Assembly (NCBI GenBank): GCA_017559985.1
Contig: JAFYPW010000002.1
Span: 1 to 32,449 of the forward strand
Direction: 5' to 3'
Source: Oscillospiraceae bacterium
GTDB lineage: Bacteria; Bacillota; Clostridia; Oscillospirales; JAAYXM01
DNA: 32,449 nt
Program-made: the position numbers and the translations under genes
Shown: piece after piece, positions 25,806 to 32,306 of the stretch
Layout: each line of letters begins with the position of its first letter
Numbering within the stretch: position 1 is the first letter of the stretch
The notes under the pieces: model-generated
Database searches by the model: none
Told to the model about the DNA's origin: nothing
The model's input: only the letters and a program-made list of their open reading frames with translations

Positions 25806-27320
25806 TTAGAGCTCAACTACCTTGATGCCCAACTGCTCAGCAAAGAGTTTGAGGTCCTTGCCGATGTGTGCCGGGCATGCGATTGCGTGGTGTGCAAAAC
25901 CGTTCTGGATGACGTTTCTGTAATACTCGCGAACAGGCTTGTCAACCTGGACAATGCAGGTGGATTCTGCAACTTCAAGCGGCTTTGTATCCGGAATGAT
26001 GCCTTCGCTGATGAACATCTTCCAGTCGCCGGAGTGGCTGATGATATGGCAGAGAGTTACAGGGCCCGGGCCAAATGTTGCTTCAAGGCCCGGAGCTTTG
26101 CCTTCCCAGCCCCACTCTTCACAAGCCATTCCGAGCTTGACCTTGCGGTCCTTACGTGCAGAGCGCGGGTCTACGAAACCGTGACCGAGCAGGCAAACTG
26201 CGTTGAGGTCCTTGTCGATTTCTTCCCATTCGCCGAAAAACGGAGTGATGCCGCCGCTCATATCCTTCATAACCTTGCAGATGATAAGACCCAAGATATC
26301 GCCTTCTGTTACGCAGATAGCCTGGTCGTTTTTGAGGATGTTTGCAAGACCGAGGTAAGAAGTTGTCTTGAATTCCGGCTCGATGAAGTGCTGTCCGAGA
26401 AGTGCGAGACCGTCAAGCTTGTATGTCTCGATAAGGTCGCTCATAGCAACGCCGAGACGTGCAGCCTGCATAAGGTCAGCATCTGTGAGGCCATCAATGA
26501 TTTCAAACTCAGCCTTGGCTTCGTTTACCATAGCAACAACGCGCTCATCCTGCGGGTCAATTCCGTCAAAGATTTTGCGGAGGTGCTTGATGTCAATGTC
26601 CATAATATGCGGACCGAGCTTACCGTTGATGTCTGTCTTATCATACTGGAAGTCATACATACCACGGAGAATATGACCGATAAGACCGATGTTCCAGAAG
26701 TGGAGGTCGCGGATTGTCTTGCGAACCTTTACCCAGCGAAGGATATCTTCCTGAACTTCCGGATCGTCGATGCAACCGACGACAACTTCATACGGCATAA
26801 ATCTCTTCATTTTGTTAAGACCGCAGCCAACCTGTGTAACGCCCATAGGTCCTGAGTTACGGCAAGCACCTGCATAGCCTTCTTCATAGTTTAATGTGTT
26901 GCGCTCCTGAGAAGCGAAAAGGAGAACAGGTGTGCTTTCCGGAACATGGAGAAGAGCCTGGTGAACGAGATAGTCTGTTGTGTAGGTTCCCTCTGCGATG
27001 ATGATAACATCAACACATTCCTTCTTGAATGTCATACCTGCGTCGTTAGACTCGTCGAGAGTCTGGATGAATCCGGGGTAAACAAGGTCGCAGTGCGGAG
27101 CAAGGATGTCAGCAATGTGGTCCATATTTGACTTGACCTTGTCACCGAGACCCGGGTACATACGGAAAAACTCAAAGTAACCTGTTGCAAGCAAGCCTAC
27201 CTTTAAATCTCCCAATTCCAGACGCTTGGAAATCAAGTCGCCGGACTTACCGCCGCCGACAATTTCGAAGGACTGAATATATTCGTCGCTTCTTGTTGTT
27301 GCAGTACGCATTTCTGCCAT
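25806..27320 (-). CDS. FucI/AraA-family sugar isomerase-like protein 1
   Basis: The 504-residue protein belongs to the L-fucose/L-arabinose isomerase superfamily. It has an N-terminal Rossmann-like half (LKVGLLATGYFEFFRMYPGLGDK) and conserved metal-site candidates in the C-terminal half: CVTEGDILG (Glu), FGEWEEID (Glu), LLGHG (His) and FAHHAIACPAH (His pair). These enzymes convert aldose to ketose with Mn2+. Length is as in AraA (about 500). AAGGAGG precedes the ATG. A second, diverged family member (27343-28677) lies just upstream in the same operon, 22 bases away. Substrate is unknown; neighbours suggest an uncommon sugar or sugar derivative. Confidence 0.8.
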   Translation of the reverse strand: MAEMRTATTRSDEYIQSFEIVGGGKSGDLISKRLELGDLKVGLLATGYFEFFRMYPGLGDKVKSNMDHIADILAPHCDLVYPGFIQTLDESNDAGMTFKKECVDVIIIAEGTYTTDYLVHQALLHVPESTPVLLFASQERNTLNYEEGYAGACRNSGPMGVTQVGCGLNKMKRFMPYEVVVGCIDDPEVQEDILRWVKVRKTIRDLHFWNIGLIGHILRGMYDFQYDKTDINGKLGPHIMDIDIKHLRKIFDGIDPQDERVVAMVNEAKAEFEIIDGLTDADLMQAARLGVAMSDLIETYKLDGLALLGQHFIEPEFKTTSYLGLANILKNDQAICVTEGDILGLIICKVMKDMSGGITPFFGEWEEIDKDLNAVCLLGHGFVDPRSARKDRKVKLGMACEEWGWEGKAPGLEATFGPGPVTLCHIISHSGDWKMFISEGIIPDTKPLEVAESTCIVQVDKPVREYYRNVIQNGFAHHAIACPAHIGKDLKLFAEQLGIKVVEL

Positions 27321-27342
27321 AATAAATTTCCTCCTTAAATAT

Positions 27343-28677
27343 TTAGTCTTTCTTTGGACTTACAAATGTATACTTCAAACCCGTCATACGGGCAAAAAGT
27401 CTTAATTCTTCAACCCAGTCGCCGACAAGTCCTATCCAGTGGTGGCCCGTGCCTGCCTGAGCAAGCACATCGGGCATTGTGCGGACATCTCCGTCAAACC
27501 TGAGCGCGAGCGGATTTCCCTCATAGCCGGAATTATCCTTTACGCTTTCGCCGCGCATAACGCTCAGGCGCAGCTCGTCGCTTCCGTTCATAAGATTGAC
27601 GAGTGTTACCGTGCCGGGCATCTCTGTTTCATAAAATACGCTCAGGCCGTCATTTGTTTCAATTGAACGCTTTAAGCTGATGTTTTTCGGACAACCCGCA
27701 AGCTTTGTTGCTCCCGCGCCGCAATGTGAAAACATAATTGCGTTGCGCTCGCGGTCAAGCTGCAAAAAGTCTCCGTTAAAGGCAGGCTGACCGGTAAGCC
27801 ATCCCACCATCGTCATCAGAATCGTAGCGTGCAGATCGCCCTCACAGCCTGCACCTATACATTCGTCGTTGAGCATACTTATGCCAAGGCAGATCTTTGC
27901 TTTCAGGTTCGGGAAGCAATTGAGAGAATATCCCTGCAACTTCTTCTGCTCAACCTGAGCCCTTGCCGCCATATAATAACGGATGGACAGAAGGCCGTCC
28001 TCATCGCGGACATCAGCACAACCAACGCAGGGGTGAAACTTCTCCCATCTGTCGCGGATTTCGTCTTCGTTCTGCTTTTCCGCTTCCGCATAGAAATCCT
28101 CAATCGGCATATTGACGATTGTAACGCCAAGTTTCCTGTCGAGAAGATATTCGTTTGCCGCCATACTGTACATAATTTCAGGCTTGTGCCCCGAATATCC
28201 GAACCGCGCGCCATAAAGGCAGTTTTTAAGCATAGCCGCTCTTGAATAGTGGAAGAGCTGTTCCAGGCAGTATGAATCGTCAATTTCTCCGGAGACAACG
28301 CAACAATCGCGGCCCAGAGTTTTCAGAGATGCTGTAATGAGCGGTGTGCAAACCATTGATATACACGTAACCTCACGGTCGTGTGCCCATATAAAGGTCG
28401 GCTTTGTGCACGCTTTTGTGAGCTCTGTCACAAAATAGTCTGCAACAAATGTCGTAAGGAAAACCACCAGGCAATCAACGTTTTCCTTTTCAAGCATCTT
28501 GCCCGCTTCGAAAGCCTCCTCCGGAGAAAAAACAGCCGGAGCCGCCACAACGTCATATCCTGCCTTTTTGAGCATCTCTATTCCTTCAAGGCGCTTGCTT
28601 TTGCACATCTCGTCGCCAAGAAAATATCCGGGGAGTGCCATGGCAACAAACCCGAGCTTCGGTGTCTTTCCCTTCAT
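27343..28677 (-). CDS. FucI/AraA-family sugar isomerase-like protein 2
   Basis: This 444-residue protein opens KLGFVAMALPGYFLGDEM, a Rossmann-like half. It has candidate metal ligands in GCEGDLHATI (Glu), AFNGDFLQLD (Asp), FSHCGAG (His) and GTGHHWIGLVGDW (His). It is about 60 residues shorter than its neighbour and clearly diverged from it, so the two may act on different sugars or form one mixed enzyme. The start at 28677 is supported by AAAGGATG; a longer frame to 28731 begins upstream of the ribosome site and inside the promoter. It is the first gene of the catabolic operon, behind a strong promoter. Confidence 0.8.
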   Translation of the reverse strand: MKGKTPKLGFVAMALPGYFLGDEMCKSKRLEGIEMLKKAGYDVVAAPAVFSPEEAFEAGKMLEKENVDCLVVFLTTFVADYFVTELTKACTKPTFIWAHDREVTCISMVCTPLITASLKTLGRDCCVVSGEIDDSYCLEQLFHYSRAAMLKNCLYGARFGYSGHKPEIMYSMAANEYLLDRKLGVTIVNMPIEDFYAEAEKQNEDEIRDRWEKFHPCVGCADVRDEDGLLSIRYYMAARAQVEQKKLQGYSLNCFPNLKAKICLGISMLNDECIGAGCEGDLHATILMTMVGWLTGQPAFNGDFLQLDRERNAIMFSHCGAGATKLAGCPKNISLKRSIETNDGLSVFYETEMPGTVTLVNLMNGSDELRLSVMRGESVKDNSGYEGNPLALRFDGDVRTMPDVLAQAGTGHHWIGLVGDWVEELRLFARMTGLKYTFVSPKKD

Positions 28678-28715
28678 ATAAACACATCCTTTTTGTGGGA
28701 TAGGATTCTTTTTCA

Positions 28716-28744
28716 AAAATATCATAAACAAAATTCAAAGTCAA
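28716..28744 (-). promoter_or_regulatory. Strong promoter of the isomerase operon
   Basis: TTGACT (28739-28744) and TATTTT (28716-28721), 17-base spacing on the minus strand, about 40 bases before the first start codon. Confidence 0.7.
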
Positions 28745-28785
28745 CGATTTGAAGAGACATTACCCGAATCAATAGATTTATCGTA

Positions 28786-28803
28786 TTGTGTATCGTTACA
28801 CGA
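28786..28803. promoter_or_regulatory. Candidate LacI-family operator in the divergent region
   Basis: TTGTGTATCGTTACACGA is an inverted repeat (six of eight pairs) around a central CG, the typical architecture of LacI-family sites. It sits 42 bases upstream of the isomerase -35 and about 135 bases from the oxidoreductase promoter, in the 333-base gap between the divergent genes. The cluster's LacI-fusion protein is the obvious candidate to bind it. The remainder of the gap shows no other gene. Confidence 0.45.
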
Positions 28804-28937
28804 GGAAAAATTGTTCCTGGTATCCGCTTTTTTCTATGAAACAATCTTTATTTCTGCACGGTCTTACAGGCACGAACGGCCGGAAAGACAGTTATAATAA
28901 AAAACGTTTTTTGCTGTTTTAAATTAGAATTCTCTAT

Positions 28938-28965
28938 TTGAAACAGCAAGATTTTGTGATAAAAT
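28938..28965 (+). promoter_or_regulatory. Promoter of the Gfo/Idh/MocA gene
   Basis: TTGAAA (28938-28943) and TAAAAT (28960-28965) with 16-base spacing, about 45 bases before the start codon. Confidence 0.6.
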
Positions 28966-29010
28966 AGGTTCACAGACAAAAAAGTGGCAAAAACGATAGG
29001 TGTATTTATT

Positions 29011-30144
29011 ATGGAAAAGAAAATTCGTGTCGGCGTCGTTGGTCTCGGACACCGCGGCCGTGAGCTTTTAAAACTTTCAGCAACGTTTGACTGTGTTGAA
29101 ATTGTTGCAGCTTGTGACATCAGGCCTGTCAACTGGTATGAACAGCAGTGGCTTTCCACCTCCCCTCTTTCAGATATGTTCCCTGAAACTACATTCTACG
29201 AAAGCTACGATAAAATGCTCAATGAGGCTGGGCTTGACGTTGTAATCGTTGAGACAGGTGCTGATATTCACGCCGAATTTTGCATAAAGGCTCTTGAAAA
29301 GGATATAAACGTTTTATCTGATATCCCCAACGTTGCAAGCCTCAAAGAAGCAGAGCTTCTCTGGAATGCGGCGCAAAAGTCAGAAGCTATCATTTCAACG
29401 GGAGCAAACCCCAACTATCAGAAATTCACCTTCTTGCTCAACGAATTCTACGATAAAGGACTTCTCGGCAAACCCTACTGTATGGAAGCTGAATACATCC
29501 ACTGGTCTCTTGCAGGTTCTGCCGAAAGAAAACACCTCAACGAAAACGGTGACTGGCGCAAACTTCTTATCCCCATTCGTTACTGCACACACTCTCTTGG
29601 TCCGCTTCTTACGATTGTTCACGAGGAGCTTCGTTATGTTTCCTGTTTCGGTACGGGCTATCATTCCGACGAGCCTGACAGCATCAGGAAAGACGATATG
29701 ATGTGTGCACAGTTCAGGACCGAATCGGGTGTCGTTGTACGTCTTATGCGCAACGGAAGATGCCGTGCGAAGATAGGACACCATAACTACCGTGTATTCG
29801 GCACAGAGGGCTATATGGAAAGAGTTGAGCGTATGGACAAGATGGTCATTCGCTATAACTCTATGAAAGAGCTTGATACGGACCTTAAAGAAACCGGCGG
29901 TGAATATATGCCTCCCGCTTATGCAGATAACGAAAAAGCAGTCGGTCACGGCGGTATGGACTACGCTATGCTCGACTACTTCTATAAGGCAATCGCGGCA
30001 GGCGACGCGCCTCCCATTTCCTTGAAGCAGGGATTTGAAATGACACTTCCCGGCATATATGCTGAGGAAAGCGCAAAGAGAAACGGACAGGTTCTCCGGA
30101 TGAAATATCCCTGGGATGAAGATTGGTCCACAGAAATAGAATAA
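29011..30144 (+). CDS. Gfo/Idh/MocA-family oxidoreductase
   Basis: The 377-residue protein has an N-terminal Rossmann domain (KIRVGVVGLGHRGRELLK) for NAD(P), then a C-terminal Gfo/Idh/MocA alpha/beta domain with RTESGVVVRLMRNGRCR and HNYRVFGTEGYMERV. The family oxidises or epimerises sugars and related polyols. The canonical EKP motif, whose Lys helps catalysis, is replaced by SDIP (in INVLSDIPNVAS). So the chemistry may differ, for example a lyase/hydrolase-like use of NAD. TAGGTG lies before the ATG at 29011; an in-frame ATG at 28984 lacks a good site. It is divergent from the isomerase operon and ends at a bidirectional hairpin. Confidence 0.87.
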   Translation: MEKKIRVGVVGLGHRGRELLKLSATFDCVEIVAACDIRPVNWYEQQWLSTSPLSDMFPETTFYESYDKMLNEAGLDVVIVETGADIHAEFCIKALEKDINVLSDIPNVASLKEAELLWNAAQKSEAIISTGANPNYQKFTFLLNEFYDKGLLGKPYCMEAEYIHWSLAGSAERKHLNENGDWRKLLIPIRYCTHSLGPLLTIVHEELRYVSCFGTGYHSDEPDSIRKDDMMCAQFRTESGVVVRLMRNGRCRAKIGHHNYRVFGTEGYMERVERMDKMVIRYNSMKELDTDLKETGGEYMPPAYADNEKAVGHGGMDYAMLDYFYKAIAAGDAPPISLKQGFEMTLPGIYAEESAKRNGQVLRMKYPWDEDWSTEIE

Positions 30145-30181
30145 CGGAGAAATCCAAGAGTCCGAATGTCTGAAAAAACAA

Positions 30182-30239
30182 AACAGACACACCCACGGCG
30201 GTGCAGCTTAGGGATAAATCGCCGTATGGTGTGTCTGTT
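30182..30239 (+). terminator. Bidirectional hairpin after the Gfo/Idh/MocA gene
   Basis: A 12-bp stem AACAGACACACC/GGTGTGTCTGTT continues with ACGGCG/CGCCGT across a bulge and a 19-base loop. T-rich tails exist on both strands, better on the minus strand (TTTTGTTTTTT). Confidence 0.65.
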
Positions 30240-30290
30240 CTTTCTGGCGGAGACGGAGCTCTGCTATTCATATGCACAATAATTAAAAAC

Positions 30291-30316
30291 TACCCCTGCG
30301 GTTTTTCGCAGGGGTA
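30291..30316 (-). terminator. Terminator of toxin/immunity locus B
   Basis: Stem TACCCCTGCG/CGCAGGGGTA with a six-base loop, followed on the minus strand by GTTTTTAATTATT. It lies 23 bases after the putative immunity gene. Confidence 0.85.
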
Positions 30317-30339
30317 AAGCAAACGAATGTTAGTTTAGA

Positions 30340-31032
30340 TCATTCTGTATACGGATATATAGTTATATCGGGCAGAAGTCTGTCGCCTTTTTGATATGTG
30401 CCACCGTAGTCACCGACAAAAATAACGGTAAATTTATTAGCACCTCGCACAAGCTTAAATCTGTCACTTCCCGTTTCTTTATCGTAGGCATAGATGCTTC
30501 TTTCTTTTAAAAGCTTTCCTTCATCCAAAAGGAAATGTCCTCGGATATAAACATCGTAATCAATTTTGCTTTCTATTGTCAGGTCACATTCTATGTATAC
30601 TTTTTCATCTTCAACCCTGAAGTCCATAAAAAAGCTCTTATCGTAGTCTATTTCTGTTCTCTGCATACGTGAATATTTTGTATTGTGCCAGAAGTATGGC
30701 CATATGTCATTATCAGCATTGCCACCCAGGGCAGTCCAGACGCATTCTCCCCACTTGTCATATATCCACTTGTCTCCCCTTTTTTTGAAGATCAATACAT
30801 TACCCATAGAATAATTTTCACCTATACAATAAAGCTCCGCCGATTCTTTACCATATGACATAACTTTAAAAGATTGTGTTTTAGGAATTAAACTGTTTTG
30901 CTTATAAGGTTCTTCAAGATCAAACTCATATGAATACCTTGCTGTGAGGTATTCACATTTTATAATCGGAATCCCCCAAACTATGAAAATAACGACAAGA
31001 ATAACAGATATGAACTTCGGGAAAAATTTCAT
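30340..31032 (-). CDS. Membrane-anchored protein, candidate immunity protein of locus B
   Basis: I do not recognise this 230-residue protein. It starts with a short basic end and one hydrophobic segment (about residues 6-25, KFISVILVVIFIVWGIPIIK) with no lipobox, so it is probably anchored with its body outside. The body is beta-rich in look (alternating hydrophobic and polar), with Tyr and Trp abundant, and has no known motif. It follows the lysozyme-like gene by 13 bases with GGAG upstream, and the terminator comes next. An outward-facing inhibitor would fit protection against a peptidoglycan hydrolase. AT-rich like its partner. Immunity role is inferred from position and topology. Confidence 0.6.
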   Translation of the reverse strand: MKFFPKFISVILVVIFIVWGIPIIKCEYLTARYSYEFDLEEPYKQNSLIPKTQSFKVMSYGKESAELYCIGENYSMGNVLIFKKRGDKWIYDKWGECVWTALGGNADNDIWPYFWHNTKYSRMQRTEIDYDKSFFMDFRVEDEKVYIECDLTIESKIDYDVYIRGHFLLDEGKLLKERSIYAYDKETGSDRFKLVRGANKFTVIFVGDYGGTYQKGDRLLPDITIYPYTE

Positions 31033-31045
31033 GTTAAACTAACTC

Positions 31046-31879
31046 CTATTCTATGCCTAATAAATATTGCAAATATGGATAATTTGCTTTTGCAAAATCA
31101 CCAAACTCAGTCGATACCGGCGAATTGTTAATTCCTTTTTCTCCACCATATTCTCCAATGTTGTACAATGTAGCTAAAATTGCGGTATCTCCTGATATTT
31201 CCGGATATTCTTCACTCCACATATTTTGAATCATAGCCAAATATGCCGCGGCATAATTTATGTTCGTTTCGGGGTCTTTTAACTTGTGATAAATCTCATT
31301 GTCGCGACTATAAGAATCTGACCAATATACCGATTTGCCTGTAAAAGGGTTTCTAAAAGCATAGTTTATTGCTTCACTATCATAAGTTGTTGGCATACAT
31401 CCTGCATCTTCCACTTTTTTTGCAGTCGAGACTCTCACTTGACCTGAACCTACTGAACAATCCATACCCAAAAACGATTGAGTCATATCCTCAAGATCTT
31501 CGGTAATTGTTACATTGTTAGCTTGTTCTGTATAAATGCACGCAGCAAGAATAGCAGGGTTAACTCCATGCCTTTTGGCAGCAGATTTTATAAAGTCTGC
31601 ATTTTCAACAATAACATCGGTTGCCTTGCGAGTTTTCCACACGGATTTACCATTCATTTCAGCATTTTCACTAACTTTTTTCTCATATTGCTCTTTTTTA
31701 GCTTTTCGCTGTGCAGCGGAATAGTCGCCGTTTTCAAACCACATTGTCGGTTTTTTATCATTTGAAAATTGTGTTATGACAAGTTCTTCTTTCGGGTCAT
31801 GCGTGCCGATGGACTTGTATTCGTTTTTGGCATTCAGATTGCGATTACGGGTCATTAAACGCTTCGAAGAAATCATCAT
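31046..31879 (-). CDS. Lytic-transglycosylase-like effector domain (locus B)
   Basis: The 277-residue frame has a polar, charged N-terminal third (Lys/Glu-rich, about 20-90) and a lysozyme-like domain. AAKRHGVNPAILAACIYTEQ ends on Glu118, the likely catalytic acid. GSGQVRVST (144-152) and ATLYNIGEYGG (236-246) are the GxxQ and xYNxG motifs of lytic transglycosylases. It would cut glycan strands of peptidoglycan. There is no signal peptide. The ATG at 31879 lies inside the tag gene 31845-32051, in the +1 frame, preceded by AAAAGGA two to five bases upstream. So it may be made by coupled re-initiation, or joined to the tag by frameshift. A membrane-anchored gene follows. Confidence 0.75.
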   Translation of the reverse strand: MMISSKRLMTRNRNLNAKNEYKSIGTHDPKEELVITQFSNDKKPTMWFENGDYSAAQRKAKKEQYEKKVSENAEMNGKSVWKTRKATDVIVENADFIKSAAKRHGVNPAILAACIYTEQANNVTITEDLEDMTQSFLGMDCSVGSGQVRVSTAKKVEDAGCMPTTYDSEAINYAFRNPFTGKSVYWSDSYSRDNEIYHKLKDPETNINYAAAYLAMIQNMWSEEYPEISGDTAILATLYNIGEYGGEKGINNSPVSTEFGDFAKANYPYLQYLLGIE

Positions 31880-32051
31880 AGTCCTTTTCTGTTACGTTGT
31901 CTCCGACTATTTTTACGTTTGATCCGAATGGGTCATAAGTTTTGGTTTCAGCTTTTGTCTGCGTTCCGTAAGTATTGTTACTTGGTATTTTTCCCGGTTC
32001 GTAGTCCATAAAAGTTTTTTGTTTTTTATTAAATAAATTTTGTTTAATCAT
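31845..32051 (-). CDS. Short protein identical in kind to the N-terminal tag of toxin A
   Basis: The 68-residue frame aligns with residues 1-66 of toxin A without gaps and with 42 identities; FNKKxKTFMDYEPGK and SNVKIVGDNVTEK are near-perfect. In toxin A this module continues into linker and toxin. Here it stops at TAA after FEAFNDP, just as the lysozyme-like frame, shifted by +1, takes over. AGAAAGG precedes the ATG. It could be a separate tag protein, the first half of a frameshifted fusion, or a broken gene. No signal peptide or membrane segment is seen. Confidence 0.65.
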   Translation of the reverse strand: MIKQNLFNKKQKTFMDYEPGKIPSNNTYGTQTKAETKTYDPFGSNVKIVGDNVTEKDYDDFFEAFNDP

Positions 32052-32067
32052 TCTTTTATACCTTTCT

Positions 32068-32096
32068 ATTATAATTTATTTGTATTGTTTTTTCAA
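32068..32096 (-). promoter_or_regulatory. Proximal promoter-like element of locus B
   Basis: TTGAAA (32091-32096) and TATAAT (32068-32073), 17-base spacing on the minus strand, with the -10 immediately before the AGAAAGG ribosome site. Placement mirrors 13725-13753. Confidence 0.4.
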
Positions 32097-32105
32097 TATA
32101 AAGCA

Positions 32106-32176
32106 GACGCTTTGTGCGCACGGAGCGGCCTTTATGAATCGTGCGCAAATTTACAGAGGTTCACCCTAAAAGCATC
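32106..32176 (-). promoter_or_regulatory. Structured 5' leader RNA of locus B
   Basis: A leader of the same length (71 bases) as 13762-13832. The closing helix GAUGCUUU/AAAGCGUC is preserved with a compensating G-U pair. Inner UGCGCAC/GUGCGCA helix is also possible. The middle part differs from locus A in sequence. Confidence 0.45.
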
Positions 32177-32186
32177 ATTGACGCAT

Positions 32187-32241
32187 ATTATATCACAGAA
32201 TTTAATTTTTGTGTTGCCAAGTTTTTGCCAACTTTTTGAGA
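32187..32241 (-). promoter_or_regulatory. Shared promoter box, diverged copy 3 (locus B)
   Basis: Diverged from the two identical copies but keeps the extended -10 (TGATATAAT) and tandem TTGGCA half sites exactly 11 bases apart. It has the same distal CTTTTTGAGA border. No -35 is present. Confidence 0.55.
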
Positions 32242-32274
32242 ATAGAGAAGAGTGAAAAAGTAATAGTGAAAAGC

Positions 32275-32306
32275 AAAAGTCCGTACACTTTCGTGTACGG
32301 ACTTTT
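32275..32306 (-). terminator. Terminator after the tRNA-Ser-like stretch
   Basis: A 14-bp stem AAAAGTCCGTACAC with its complement and a four-base loop. It directly follows the CCA-like end of the stretch at 32307 onward, as real tRNA genes are often followed by a terminator. Confidence 0.75.

Noticed and set aside
25866-26855. 329-codon plus-strand frame
   Set aside because: Antisense shadow of isomerase-like protein 1; composition is unlike a real protein.
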